A stretch of DNA of 64,000 nt from positions 1 through 64,000 of the forward strand of contig JADLDI010000145.1 in the NCBI GenBank assembly GCA_020846745.1, given 5' to 3'. The position numbers were made by a program, and so were the translations under genes. Each line of letters starts with the position of its first letter. The stretch's first letter is position 1. Source of the DNA: Bryobacterales bacterium (GTDB lineage Bacteria > Acidobacteriota > Terriglobia > Bryobacterales > Bryobacteraceae). The notes under the pieces were generated by a model, which was given only the letters and a program-made list of their open reading frames with translations, was not told the origin of the DNA and ran no database searches. Shown piece after piece: positions 26,123-36,287 of this stretch.

Positions 26123-27589
26123 TTACGAGTGGGAGCGTCCCCGGATCGGAGAGTCCGGTGTACGCCAGCGCCGCTCGGGAACGGCAGGCGCGGTATTGAC
26201 GGGAGTCGTGTTCGGAATTGCGGAGGTGGATGCGGCCGGGCGGGCATTCGCGCTTGAGGTACCGGTGGCGAGGGCGACGGCGGGTCCGATGACGGGAGTC
26301 CAGGCTGGGATCATCATGCTGGTGGTCGATTCAGCCGTGGCGGTGGCGGGCAGAGTGCTCAAATCGCTGGTGATCGTGTACCAACTGCCTACCATCATGA
26401 TCAGGAAGTAATAGAAATCGTAATCGGTTCGCGAGGCGAACGTACTTCCCACAGCGAAGGCGATTATGCCTCCCTCGAGCGAACGCGCATAGGGCAGCAG
26501 GTGCGGATGGGTTTTCTTGAGGCGCCTGGCATTTCTGCCAAGCCACCAGATGCTATAGAGGATCTGCCAGAGCAGCAGCAGCAGCGCGAAGATGCCGGAG
26601 TCTGCCGCCATCTGCAGGTAGTTGTTGTGAACGACATGCTGCTTTTCGTTTTGCGGCAGATAGTTGGTGCTGAGGGCAACCCAGTTATACGTGCCGAAGC
26701 CAACGCCGATCACAGGGTAGTCTTTGAACATTTTCCAGGCGGCGCGGGAATAAGCCATTCGGGCGCTGGCGGAACCATCTTCGTCCACGTTTTCGAGCGT
26801 CGCCATTCGCTTCAGTAAGCTGTTGTAGACCAGCAGGGTGGTAGGGAGGCCGAGCAGCACCAGGACGATGGCCACGGTGACCTTGTGCCGGGACCGCATG
26901 GTCAGAACCATGAACAACACCAATAACGTCAGGATTCCTCCGCGCGAATGGGTCATGACAATGGCGCCGATTGTGAGGAAGAGGACGAGATAGATGGCCG
27001 GCTTGATGATTCGATACGGGACTATCTCGCGTGAGTACCAGATGAACGGCAGGCCCATCAGCATCGCGAGGGCGAGCGTGTTGTTGTCGGACATGAAGCC
27101 GCCCAAGCCGCTCTCAATGTGAATACCGCCGTGCATCAATCCGAATACACCGAAGCGGAACCCGATCATGCCGACCGCGAACGCGACCACCAGAACCACC
27201 CACCGAAAATCCTCGAGCTTGACGACAAACAGCGGGATGATGAGCGCGATCATGGCGTACTTCATGAAGTTGACGTAGGGCGTCCACGACAAATTGAAGA
27301 ACTGGGCAAACAGCACGGATGCGAGGATGACGAGTTGGAGCAGGATCATCGACTGGACCCAGGCGTTGGTGAACCAGGCCCGGAGGTTGGGGATGAAGCG
27401 CCAGGTTCCGACCAGAGTGCAGATGGCCATCAGCAGGGAATGGGGTAGCGCGCCTTCCGACCAGGACATAGCATCCGGCCTGGCAATGGAATACCAGAGG
27501 TAGCCATAGAGGCCGATCAGCGGATTGGCCAGGCCGCCAATGCAAGTAAATGCAACGGCCATCTGCAGCAGTATGAAACGAACACCCAT
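26123..27589 (-). CDS. probable O-glycosylation ligase, exosortase A-associated
   Basis: The product is 488 residues with about 12 membrane segments and the O-antigen-ligase (Wzy_C-type) loop VGFGTYNWVAL...HNNYLQMAADSG. The N-terminal part fits the DUF5935-type domain of the exosortase-A-associated family. It would join lipid-linked glycan to protein or lipid A. A Ser/Thr/Ala/Pro-rich tail of about 70 residues follows. No exosortase is in this window. Its stop and the asnB stop are adjacent (TAATTA), leaving no room for a terminator. Confidence 0.75.
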   Translation of the reverse strand: MGVRFILLQMAVAFTCIGGLANPLIGLYGYLWYSIARPDAMSWSEGALPHSLLMAICTLVGTWRFIPNLRAWFTNAWVQSMILLQLVILASVLFAQFFNLSWTPYVNFMKYAMIALIIPLFVVKLEDFRWVVLVVAFAVGMIGFRFGVFGLMHGGIHIESGLGGFMSDNNTLALAMLMGLPFIWYSREIVPYRIIKPAIYLVLFLTIGAIVMTHSRGGILTLLVLFMVLTMRSRHKVTVAIVLVLLGLPTTLLVYNSLLKRMATLENVDEDGSASARMAYSRAAWKMFKDYPVIGVGFGTYNWVALSTNYLPQNEKQHVVHNNYLQMAADSGIFALLLLLWQILYSIWWLGRNARRLKKTHPHLLPYARSLEGGIIAFAVGSTFASRTDYDFYYFLIMMVGSWYTITSDLSTLPATATAESTTSMMIPAWTPVIGPAVALATGTSSANARPAASTSAIPNTTPVNTAPAVPERRWRTPDSPIRGRSHS

Positions 27590-27678
27590 TTAATTACCGG
27601 TCCTCCCCGACGGCCGCGGTCCGTAGACGGCGGTTTGGCGCATAGGGCCTTGGTACCCAGGATAGCGTCGATCGAGGT

Positions 27679-30474
27679 TCATTGCCTCTTCCTGCTATTC
27701 TCCTTGCCGGATGGACGCGACTGTGCGGGCGCTTGGGAGCCCAGACCGTAGGCGTTCTCGCTGCGAGGCACAAAGGCGTAGGCCGGGTTGTTCCGCAACT
27801 CCTCATGTATACAACCCTTTTCGGCAATCCAGTCCCAAGCTTCTTTACCATTTAGACCTTCATAGGTCATGCCAGGCAGAAAGCTGGCGGCGGCACGGGC
27901 TGCATACGGATAACCGCCATCCGGATTGTGAAGGTGGGTGTCGTAAAAAGCCGTGATGCTGCGCCACAGGAAATTTCCTTTGGGGACGTCGGGCTCTTCC
28001 TTAAAACCGTTCTTGATGTCTTTCCAATTGGTGAACCGCCCGTTCGGTTTACAGATGTATTTGTTCTGCTTCGGATCGAGCTCGGGCCGGCAGGCAAAGG
28101 CGGGAGTGCGATAGGCGCCGACCAGGTACGGGTTGTAGTCCGGCGATTTGAGCTGTTGAAGCAGACGCGTGGCCGTGCGCGCGTGGATTTCGGCGATTTG
28201 CGTGAGCCCCATGTCCAGTAGCGCTCCCGTAACCAGAAGATGGAAGTTCTGCTGCCACTCGGAAGAGACAGAGTAGACGGGGACCGCCCACGGCTTCGGT
28301 AGTGTCGGGGACGGTGGGTTGGTAGGGAAATCCTGTTCGCGCCAAAGGAAGCCCTCGGGTGGCATGCTCACGCGTTCGTAGGAATAAAGCGGGTTCGACT
28401 GCGCGGTGAGTTGCGGCACGGACATGGTGTTGCGGCCCCAACACCAGCGCGTGGTTTTCCAGGGATTGTAGGGGCCTTCGGGACAGGGTTCGTAAAACGA
28501 TCCTTGTTTCAAATCGAAGAACCCCTCGTCGATCGCGATGTGGTTATTGAACTTATCGGTGAAGTAGGATTTCTCAGGAGTGCCGTCGGGACTCATCAAC
28601 ACGGCGAAGCCTAAAGTCCGCAGTCCCCAGGCGCGGCCGCGGATTTCGCCGCCGAACATTCCCCAGTCGCCATGACGGCAATAGTCACAATCGGAACTCG
28701 GGTTACCGCTGGTGACGATCACCGATGCCCAGAAGTGCAGCTCTTCGAGGAAGTAGTAGTCGCCGGTCAGCAGGTAGGGGACAAAAGCGAAGTCGGGCAG
28801 GTGGGCGATATCGGGACTCCAACCGCCCAGTGGCGAGGGACCTACTGCGGGCATTTTGTCTTCGCCTTGCGCGTCGTTGTGATTAACGCTGGGCCGGGCT
28901 TCCACCGAGACCACACGGCCTTGAACGGTGGGCGATTGCTCGCAGGAATGGGGACAGAACTGCTTGTTGGCCATCGCATCGCGCGCATGGATGGGGACGT
29001 GACCGCTGACGGCGGCCGTACCGACGAAGGCTTCCCACATGCGAGGATCGGCCGAGTAAAGGTAACGGGTGTACCACCGCGGAATGAAAGCGATATCACC
29101 GCGGGCGCCGGGAGCTTCAAACGCTTCCAGCCAAACGGAGCGGCCCATCGGGTCGCCACGGTCGCTCTGGCGGAAGAAGTCGTACTCGCCTCGGATCGCT
29201 TCAGAAGAGGGGTGCAACGTGAGGTCGTAGCTAGGCAGCGCACGGGCGTAAACCAGATACGGGAAGTTGTGGTCGATGTGAAGGGGGCCTGGGTCCTGAC
29301 CAGACCAGGCGGTGTAACGCCAGCGTGATTTGGGCCAGTGGACAAGCCAGCGGTCGGGTCCGACGGGCGTTTTGTCCTGGTTGCGTAGCGTTTGGACGTG
29401 ATACACCTGTGTTTGCTTGCGCTGCGCGTAGGTGTTCTCCAGGATATATTCGACCTTCACGCCCGCCCATCCTTTATAAAAGGTGAGGACGAAGGCGGGG
29501 TGGAGAGATTTGTACTTCTCTTCCTTGGCGGGGATCCAACCGGTGGCCGGAGCAATGATTTCGCCGGGACGGATGCGGCTGGGCAGTTGCTCGGTTTTGG
29601 AGCGGCCCTGCGGGCAGATTCGCAGGCGGCCGTTGCGATAGTCGCAGATTTCGAGAATCTGGTTTGCGGAGTACATCAATCCGGGTAACTGCCACTCCGC
29701 GGCGGACTTGCGGGTGTCGCCGGTAAGGTCGAACTCAAGAGTGTTCGCGTGAACGTCGCTGCCCACGCGAGCGAAGGGCTGGGCGTTGCTCCAGCCGAAA
29801 TCGAAGCGGGAAGATGCCTTGTCTTCCACAATGGCCTGTGTAACAAGCGGGCCTTTCAGCCAGAAGCGGACTCCGGTACCGGTTTCCTTGCCGTCCCACG
29901 CTTCAAGGATCTGACGGGCATCGCGGAGGACGGCGGGTCCGGCTTCCTCACCGTCGGCTGACACTTTAAAGGCGGCGCCCCAAGCGCCGTTCATAAAGCC
30001 GAGCATCTGCTCTTTGGTGAGCGGTGTGGCGGGCGGCGGCGCCTGGTCCTGGAAGGCGACTTTCGTCTTACCGCCGTTGGGGATGTCGGCGAAGAATGTG
30101 ATCAGCGTGTGGCGGACACTCTTGTCGGGCCAACGTGTCTTGACGTCACACTGTGTTTCGACAGCCTTGCCGTCGATGACCGCCTGAGGGCACCTCGGGA
30201 TATCTCCCTTGGCGAAGGAGTGAGATACGGTTACAGGCCGATTCTTCTGATCGTCGCGGCCCAGGTTCTCGAGGGTAATCGAGCTGGGCGGACCCGGCAG
30301 AGTAGCTTCGGCGGCACGAAGCGACATCTGCGCAAGGTCGCTGGAGGCAGGGCGGAAGCTGAGCGAGCGCTTGTTTTCAAGAGCCTTGTCGGCGGGACTC
30401 GCCTGGTTCTGCGACTGTGCGCGGCACGCCGCCAGGAAGCAGATGACCACACCAAACCTCCGCCGGATTCGCAT
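27679..30474 (-). CDS. large secreted lipoprotein of unknown function
   Basis: This 931-residue protein begins MRIRRRFGVVICFLAAC, with Cys17 in a lipobox-like LAAC. The rest is mostly beta-rich with many aromatic residues and a helical stretch (HARTATRLLQQL), reminiscent of PcRGLX/YetA-like polysaccharide-active proteins, but I could not confirm that. It lies between the O-ligase gene and the GT4 gene of the glycan island, so a role in polymer processing is plausible. There are no frameshifts. Confidence 0.6.
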   Translation of the reverse strand: MRIRRRFGVVICFLAACRAQSQNQASPADKALENKRSLSFRPASSDLAQMSLRAAEATLPGPPSSITLENLGRDDQKNRPVTVSHSFAKGDIPRCPQAVIDGKAVETQCDVKTRWPDKSVRHTLITFFADIPNGGKTKVAFQDQAPPPATPLTKEQMLGFMNGAWGAAFKVSADGEEAGPAVLRDARQILEAWDGKETGTGVRFWLKGPLVTQAIVEDKASSRFDFGWSNAQPFARVGSDVHANTLEFDLTGDTRKSAAEWQLPGLMYSANQILEICDYRNGRLRICPQGRSKTEQLPSRIRPGEIIAPATGWIPAKEEKYKSLHPAFVLTFYKGWAGVKVEYILENTYAQRKQTQVYHVQTLRNQDKTPVGPDRWLVHWPKSRWRYTAWSGQDPGPLHIDHNFPYLVYARALPSYDLTLHPSSEAIRGEYDFFRQSDRGDPMGRSVWLEAFEAPGARGDIAFIPRWYTRYLYSADPRMWEAFVGTAAVSGHVPIHARDAMANKQFCPHSCEQSPTVQGRVVSVEARPSVNHNDAQGEDKMPAVGPSPLGGWSPDIAHLPDFAFVPYLLTGDYYFLEELHFWASVIVTSGNPSSDCDYCRHGDWGMFGGEIRGRAWGLRTLGFAVLMSPDGTPEKSYFTDKFNNHIAIDEGFFDLKQGSFYEPCPEGPYNPWKTTRWCWGRNTMSVPQLTAQSNPLYSYERVSMPPEGFLWREQDFPTNPPSPTLPKPWAVPVYSVSSEWQQNFHLLVTGALLDMGLTQIAEIHARTATRLLQQLKSPDYNPYLVGAYRTPAFACRPELDPKQNKYICKPNGRFTNWKDIKNGFKEEPDVPKGNFLWRSITAFYDTHLHNPDGGYPYAARAAASFLPGMTYEGLNGKEAWDWIAEKGCIHEELRNNPAYAFVPRSENAYGLGSQAPAQSRPSGKENSRKRQ

Positions 30475-30613
30475 GCTTCCATCCTACTGCGGCAAACGAC
30501 GCCGTTCCCTGAGCAGGAAGTACCACGACGATCGGTTTCTCTCATGGAATCTTCGGGTTAATCGAGTGAGCCGGAGAGCACCGGCCGGCGGGAGACACTA
30601 TCCTAGTAGGCAG

Positions 30614-31882
30614 ATGAACCAAGTGAAGCCGGGTTCCGGAGGCAGACCCGCAGAATCGCCGGGGAGCGCACCTGTCCGTGTGCTCACGCTGAGCGGATGT
30701 TTTCCGAATCCGGTGGAGAAGGACTTCGGTGTGTTCATCGAGCGGCGTATGAAACGGGTGGCGGAGAAGATCCACGTCTCTGTATTGGCCCCCGTACCGG
30801 TGATGGAGTACGGTAACCCCAAACGGGTGTTCACGCCGTTGAAGGAGATTCCGCATCAGGTACAGAACGGTCCGTTGGAGGTGTACTATCCGCGGTGGTT
30901 CTATCCACCTTTGGGTGGATGGAGTAACGGCCCAATCCTCGGTTTGCAGATGCTGCCGCATGCGCGCCGGCTGGATGCGAATGGGGGAGTCGACGTGATC
31001 GACGCGCATTTCGCGCATCCAGAGGGTGTGGCGGCGGCGGTGATGGCGAGCCGGATGAAGAAGCCGTTCGTGGTGACGCTGCGCGGAGCGGAGACCGACC
31101 ATGCGGTGCACGCGCCGCGGCGGAAAGCTATGGCTTGGGCGCTGAAGCGGGCGGCCAGAGTGATTTCGGTATCGGAGCGGTTGCGGCAGTTCGCGATCGG
31201 TTTGGGCTGTGACCCGGAGCGCGCCGTGACTATCCCGAATGGAATAGACGGTTCCAATTTCTATCCGCGCGGGAAGACGTCGGCACGGAAGGAGTTCGGG
31301 CTTCCGGCGGACCGGAAGTTGATCCTGTCGGCAGGTTATCTGATTGAGCGCAAGGGGCATCACCGGGTGGCGCAATCGCTGCGCGAGTTGCTCGACCGCG
31401 GCGTGAACGCGTATCTGGCGATTGCGGGCGGTCCGGGTCGCGAGGGCGATTTTGAGGCTACGATTCGGCAGACGGTTGCCGATCTGAAGTTAGAGAACGA
31501 CGTCCGATTTCTTGGCGCGGTGGCGCCGGAGGCGCTGGCGAAGTTAATGTCGGCGTGCGACGTGTTTGCGCTGGCGACCAGCAACGAAGGCTGGCCGAAC
31601 GTGGTGCATGAGGCGATGGGTTGCGGCGCTCCGGTGGTGGGCACCGACATCGGGGCTATACCGGACATGATCCAATCAGACGATTTTGGGTATGTGGTCC
31701 CGTTTGGCGATCAAAAGGCGCTGACGGATGCGCTGGCGCGCGCGCTGACGCGGACCTGGAAACGCGATGTGATATCGGGGTGGGCGCTGGCGAGGTCGTG
31801 GGACAACGTGGCGGCGGAAGTGGTCAGCCTGTTTAAGACTGTGATCGCCGAAGATAGAAAAAGGAGAAATTCGACTACATGA
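30614..31882 (+). CDS. GT4-family glycosyltransferase
   Basis: About 422 residues from the ATG at 30614, which follows AGTAGG. The open frame extends about 80 codons upstream without family character. Two Rossmann domains are visible: an N-terminal acceptor half and a C-terminal donor half with the E-x7-E-type motif (ATSNEGWPNVVHEAMGCGAPV). It transfers a sugar from a nucleotide donor to the growing glycan. Its stop overlaps the next start (ATGA at 31879). Confidence 0.85.
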   Translation: MNQVKPGSGGRPAESPGSAPVRVLTLSGCFPNPVEKDFGVFIERRMKRVAEKIHVSVLAPVPVMEYGNPKRVFTPLKEIPHQVQNGPLEVYYPRWFYPPLGGWSNGPILGLQMLPHARRLDANGGVDVIDAHFAHPEGVAAAVMASRMKKPFVVTLRGAETDHAVHAPRRKAMAWALKRAARVISVSERLRQFAIGLGCDPERAVTIPNGIDGSNFYPRGKTSARKEFGLPADRKLILSAGYLIERKGHHRVAQSLRELLDRGVNAYLAIAGGPGREGDFEATIRQTVADLKLENDVRFLGAVAPEALAKLMSACDVFALATSNEGWPNVVHEAMGCGAPVVGTDIGAIPDMIQSDDFGYVVPFGDQKALTDALARALTRTWKRDVISGWALARSWDNVAAEVVSLFKTVIAEDRKRRNSTT

Positions 31883-32835
31883 AAATCCTGGTTACCGGAG
31901 GGGCCGGATTCATCGGGTCGCATCTGGTGCAAAGGTTGACAGCCGAAGGGCACACGGTTTCGATCATCGACGATTTGAACGACTTCTACTCTCCGGCCTT
32001 CAAGTTGGAGAATCTGGACGAGATCGGGTTGGCGGGGTCGGAGCGCTTTCATCAGGGCGACATTTGTGATGCAACGTTTGTCGGGACGGTGTTCGCGCAG
32101 GAGCAGCCCGACGCGGTGATCCACCTGGCGGCGCGGGCCGGGGTGCGGCCGTCGCTTGAAGACCCGCTGCTCTATGAGCATGTCAACGTTCGAGGTACGG
32201 TGACGCTGCTTGAGGCGTGCCGGCACACGGGTACGCGGAAATTTGTTTTTGCGTCTTCGAGTTCAATCTATGGGATTGCGAACCAGGTGCCGTTTTCGGA
32301 AGAGGACCTGACGAATCTGCCGATTTCGCCGTATGCGGCGACGAAGATCGCGGGCGAAAAGCTGTGTTTCACGTGGTCGCACCTGTATGGGTTGAACGTG
32401 GTATGCCTGCGGTTTTTTACGGTGTACGGACCGCGGCAACGGCCGGATCTCGCGATTCGGAAGTTCATTGAGCGGATCGACAGCGGGCGAACGATTCCGG
32501 TGTTCGGCGATGGCGGCACGGGCCGCGATTATACGTTTGTCGCCGATACCGTGCAGGGGATCGTCGCGGCGCTCCACCACGATACACGGTTCGATGTATT
32601 CAACCTGGGCAACTCGAGTCCGATCACTTTGGCGCGGCTGATCGAGGTGATTGAGGACGCGGTGGGCAAGAAGGCGAAGATCGACCGGCAGCCGGATCAG
32701 CCGGGGGATGTGCCGATTACGTTTGCGGATATCTCGAAGGCGCGGCGCGTGTTGGCGTATGACCCGAAGACGCCGATCGAGCAGGGCATCGCGCGGTTTG
32801 TCGAATGGCACCGCCGGCGGCTGGTGCGGCAGTAA
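31879..32835 (+). CDS. NAD-dependent nucleotide-sugar epimerase (UDP-glucuronate/UDP-glucose 4-epimerase type)
   Basis: This 318-residue SDR enzyme carries GGAGFIGSH for NAD, the Tyr-Lys pair in SPYAATKIAGE and FASSSSIYG. Similarity is greatest to UDP-glucuronate 4-epimerases (LRFFTVYGPRQRPDLAI). It supplies an epimerised uronic acid or hexose for the glycan. It overlaps the upstream GT4 gene by 4 bases and the next gene by one (TAATG). Confidence 0.85.
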   Translation: MKILVTGGAGFIGSHLVQRLTAEGHTVSIIDDLNDFYSPAFKLENLDEIGLAGSERFHQGDICDATFVGTVFAQEQPDAVIHLAARAGVRPSLEDPLLYEHVNVRGTVTLLEACRHTGTRKFVFASSSSIYGIANQVPFSEEDLTNLPISPYAATKIAGEKLCFTWSHLYGLNVVCLRFFTVYGPRQRPDLAIRKFIERIDSGRTIPVFGDGGTGRDYTFVADTVQGIVAALHHDTRFDVFNLGNSSPITLARLIEVIEDAVGKKAKIDRQPDQPGDVPITFADISKARRVLAYDPKTPIEQGIARFVEWHRRRLVRQ

Positions 32836-33569
32836 TGGACGGTCAGGCGCTGCAAGACGATCTTGCGCACAAACTGCGGCGCGAGTTCATCGATATCGAG
32901 TTAAATCAGTACAGCACGGATTTTTATGCTGTGCGGAAGTCGATTGTGGATGCGTTACGGCTGGCGCTGCCGGAATTTTCAGGGACCGTGCTGGATGTGG
33001 GGTGCGGACGCAGTCCGTATAAGCCGTTGCTGATGGCTGCGCCGAGTAAGGCCAGTGTGTACAAGGGGATGGACTTCGTCAATCCTCAGTACACGACCAA
33101 GCCGGATATCTCGTGGGATGGACAGACTATTCCGCTGCCTGACGAAGCAGTAGACTCGGCACTCGCGACCGAGGTACTGGAGCATACGAGCACTCCTGCC
33201 GATCTACTGAGGGAGATTCGGCGGGTACTGCGCCCGAAAGGTTTTTTGTTTTTGACTGTCCCGTTTTTGTGGCCGCTGCACGATGTGCCGCATGACCATT
33301 TCCGGTATACGCCGTTCACGATGGAGCGGCTGCTCAAAGAGGCTGGATTTTCGCGCTTTGAGGTGCGGGCGCTGGGCGGCTGGGATGCGTCGCTGGCCAC
33401 GATGTTAGGTTTGTGGGTCCAACGCCGGGAACTCGGCGACCCGTGGCGTGGCATTTTCCGCCGTATCGTGCTGCAAGTAAACAAGCGGTTGCTTCGAGCG
33501 GACCGGCCGCCGGCTGAGTTCAATTCGTCGGTGATGATCACGGGACTTACTGCGTCGGCCTGGAAGTAG
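32835..33569 (+). CDS. class I SAM-dependent methyltransferase
   Basis: About 244 residues from the ATG at 32835, which overlaps the epimerase stop; an upstream in-frame start lies inside the epimerase gene. The SAM motif LDVGCGRSPYKP and motif VLEHTSTPADLLREIRRVL are typical. It probably methylates a sugar or lipid-linked intermediate of this glycan. Confidence 0.8.
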   Translation: MDGQALQDDLAHKLRREFIDIELNQYSTDFYAVRKSIVDALRLALPEFSGTVLDVGCGRSPYKPLLMAAPSKASVYKGMDFVNPQYTTKPDISWDGQTIPLPDEAVDSALATEVLEHTSTPADLLREIRRVLRPKGFLFLTVPFLWPLHDVPHDHFRYTPFTMERLLKEAGFSRFEVRALGGWDASLATMLGLWVQRRELGDPWRGIFRRIVLQVNKRLLRADRPPAEFNSSVMITGLTASAWK

Positions 33570-33576
33570 CTTCCCA

Positions 33577-34752
33577 ATGTCACAAAAGCCAACTTGGGCC
33601 TTTATGGTGCCGTGGGAGATCAGTACGCTCGGCGGAGTGAACCAGGTGATTCTGCGATTGATGGAGCAGTGCCGGCAGGCGGGACATTACGACCCGCTGC
33701 TGCTCGAGAGCCACTACAACTTTCCGCGGCCGGCGATCGATACGCACCTCGGGTTCACGCGAATGCGAGTGCGTATTCCGGCTCCGATTTGCGATGGCAA
33801 GCTCGTCGGCAGTGTGGCGCGGTGGATGTCGGTATGGCGGAATATTCCGGGGCAGTTGCGCGACATTGCGGAGCGGTATTCGATTCGGGTCGTGAACGCG
33901 CACTTCACGGATTTGTCGGCGTGGCCGTGGGTCCGGGTGGCTCGGCGTGCACGGCCGCCGTTGAAGGTAATGTTATCGTTCCACGGCTCCGATATACGAA
34001 AGCAGTTTCAGGCGGGAACGCTCGAGAGGCGCTTGTTCCGGCGGCTGTTGCGGTCGGCAGATCATGTGGTGGCGTGTTCGCGGGGGTTGCTCGAGGAGAT
34101 TCAGATGCTCGAGCCGGCGGCACGCGGTGCGGCGGTGGTGCACAACGGAGTGAACCTGCCGGAGCAGAATGATCCGGAGCCTGCCGTGCGACGGTCGGGC
34201 AGCGGCCCTGTGATCGTGACGGTTGGACGGTTTGAGTACCGCAAGGGACATGACTTGTTGTTGAAGGCGTTCGGGGATGTGGTCAAGAGGCATGCGGCGG
34301 CGGAGTTGTGGCTGATCGGGGGGCCCGGTGAAGAGTTGGATGCGACGAAGCGGCGGATCGAGGCGGGCGGGCTGACAGATCGTGTGAAGTTTCTAATCGC
34401 GATCCCGCAGGCACAGGTTGCGCCGACGATTCAGCAGGCTGATGTGTTTGTGATGAGTTCGCGGTGGGAGAAGGGGAAGCTGGGCGAAGGTTTGCCCTTA
34501 GCGATTTTGGAAGCGGGTGGTTTGGGAATGCCGGTGGTGTCGACCAGGTGCTGCGGAGCCGATGAGGTGATTGAGGACGGGCGCAGCGGGTTGTTGACGC
34601 CGCTTGAGGATCCATGTTCGCTAAGCGCGGCGATCTTGAAAATGTTGGCCAGCCCGCAAGCGGCTCGCGAGATGGGGGCGGCGCTGCGGCGGCGAGCGCT
34701 CGATGAGTTCACTTGGGAACGCGCCTGGTCGGCTTATGAGGCGCTGGCATGA
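33577..34752 (+). CDS. GT4-family glycosyltransferase
   Basis: This 391-residue enzyme has the two-Rossmann GT-B layout, with HGSDIRK, IVTVGRFEYRKGHDLLLKA and the donor-site EGLPLAILEAGGLGMPVV. It is the second transferase of the operon and overlaps the flippase gene by an ATGA. Confidence 0.85.
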   Translation: MSQKPTWAFMVPWEISTLGGVNQVILRLMEQCRQAGHYDPLLLESHYNFPRPAIDTHLGFTRMRVRIPAPICDGKLVGSVARWMSVWRNIPGQLRDIAERYSIRVVNAHFTDLSAWPWVRVARRARPPLKVMLSFHGSDIRKQFQAGTLERRLFRRLLRSADHVVACSRGLLEEIQMLEPAARGAAVVHNGVNLPEQNDPEPAVRRSGSGPVIVTVGRFEYRKGHDLLLKAFGDVVKRHAAAELWLIGGPGEELDATKRRIEAGGLTDRVKFLIAIPQAQVAPTIQQADVFVMSSRWEKGKLGEGLPLAILEAGGLGMPVVSTRCCGADEVIEDGRSGLLTPLEDPCSLSAAILKMLASPQAAREMGAALRRRALDEFTWERAWSAYEALA

Positions 34753-36287
34753 CGCAGCATTTGGCGCGTGAAGTTGCCTCCGGCGCCGCGTGGACGGCGG
34801 TTTCGATTGTGGGGCGGCAGGTGATGACGGTGGCCGCGCTCGCGGTATTGGCGCGGTATGTTCCCCCGTCGGCTTACGGGCTGATGGGGATGGCCACGAC
34901 TGTGAGCAATTTCCTGTTGTTGTTCCGCGATTTGGGAACCGCTTCGGCACTCGTGCAACGGCGGGCGATCGATGAGTCGCTACTGGCGAGCGTGTTTTGG
35001 TTAAACGTCACGCTGGGGTTGCTGCTGACCGGTGTGACGGCGCTGCTCGCTTATCCGGCGTCCTGGTATTTCCGCGAACCGGAACTGGTTCCGGTGATGC
35101 AAGTGGTGGGGCTGACCTTTTTTGCGTCCGCGTTGAGCATGGTGCATAACGCGCTGTTAAGCCGCGAGATGCAATTTCGGCGAATGGCGGTGGCGGAGTT
35201 GGGCGGGATGGTGATCGGACAAGGAGTTGCGGTTTCGCTGGCCGTAACCGGCCACGGTGTCTGGAGCCTGGTGATCGGCAACCTGGTGAACATGACAACG
35301 ATGTCGGCTCTGCTGTGGGTGGTTCGTCCGTGGCGTCCGCGCAATTGGGGGTCGTTCGAGTCGATTAAAGCGATCGCGTCGTACAGCCTGAACCTGCTGG
35401 GGTTCACGATCGTGAATTATTTCTCGCGGAATGTGGACAGCCTGGTGGTGGGACGGTTCTTGGGCAAGGCGGCGCTCGGGTACTACCAGATGGCGTATAG
35501 CGTGATGATGTACCCGATTCAGAACGTGACACAGGTGCTGGGCCGCGTACTGTTGCCGACGTTTTCGCGTATTCAGGATGATAATGTCCGGTTCGCGAAG
35601 GCCTATCAGCGGGTGACCACGGCCATCGCGCTGATCACATTTCCGATGATGTTGGGCGTGATGGCGGTGGCGGAGCCTTTTGTGCTGACGCTGGTCGGCG
35701 AGCAGTGGCGGCCCATCGCGCCGCTGCTGTTGATTCTGTGCCCGATCGGCGCGGTGCAGTCGGTACAGTCGAGCGTCGGCGCGATTTATACGGCGAAGGC
35801 CCGGACCGATTGGATGTTCAAGTGGGCCTTGGGTGCGGTGGCGGTGACGATCCCTGGTTTCCTCCTGGGCGTGCCGTGGGGTATCTACGGTGTCGCAATC
35901 GGGTACGCGATTGTGACGGCAATTCTTATTTACCCCGGCTTTGGCATTCCGTTCAAACTGATCGGGCTGAGGTTCAGCGACTTCGCGGCGGGGTTCCGGA
36001 CGATTCTGCTGTGCGCCGTTCTGATGGGCGGCGGCGTATGGTTGGCGGAGATGGGGATGCGTCGGTGGGGGATCCAGCGGCCGCTTGTATTGCTGACCGT
36101 GGGCGTGACATTGGGCATTCTGCTATATGTCGCACTACTGTGGCTGATCCGGCCGATGGTGTTGCGGCATTTAGTGGATTTGCTGCGCGACACGGGTCGC
36201 GAGAACGTGGCGGGCATACTCGAAAAGCTGGCTCCAGGACCGGCGCCGGAAGCACAACCCGATGCTATTCTGAAAAGCGCCCCATGA
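34749..36287 (+). CDS. Wzx-type polysaccharide flippase (MOP superfamily)
   Basis: This 512-residue protein has about 12-14 hydrophobic segments and the usual internal symmetry of MOP exporters. It would flip the undecaprenyl-linked repeat unit across the inner membrane for polymerisation or ligation by the O-ligase. It overlaps both neighbours by 4 bases. Confidence 0.82.
   Translation: MTQHLAREVASGAAWTAVSIVGRQVMTVAALAVLARYVPPSAYGLMGMATTVSNFLLLFRDLGTASALVQRRAIDESLLASVFWLNVTLGLLLTGVTALLAYPASWYFREPELVPVMQVVGLTFFASALSMVHNALLSREMQFRRMAVAELGGMVIGQGVAVSLAVTGHGVWSLVIGNLVNMTTMSALLWVVRPWRPRNWGSFESIKAIASYSLNLLGFTIVNYFSRNVDSLVVGRFLGKAALGYYQMAYSVMMYPIQNVTQVLGRVLLPTFSRIQDDNVRFAKAYQRVTTAIALITFPMMLGVMAVAEPFVLTLVGEQWRPIAPLLLILCPIGAVQSVQSSVGAIYTAKARTDWMFKWALGAVAVTIPGFLLGVPWGIYGVAIGYAIVTAILIYPGFGIPFKLIGLRFSDFAAGFRTILLCAVLMGGGVWLAEMGMRRWGIQRPLVLLTVGVTLGILLYVALLWLIRPMVLRHLVDLLRDTGRENVAGILEKLAPGPAPEAQPDAILKSAP

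Noticed and set aside
32365-32380. TGTTTCACGTGGTCGC inside the epimerase gene looks like a third parS
   Set aside because: Only the left half matches and four of the last bases differ; it lies inside codons of the conserved epimerase (FTWSHLYG) and is probably coincidence.
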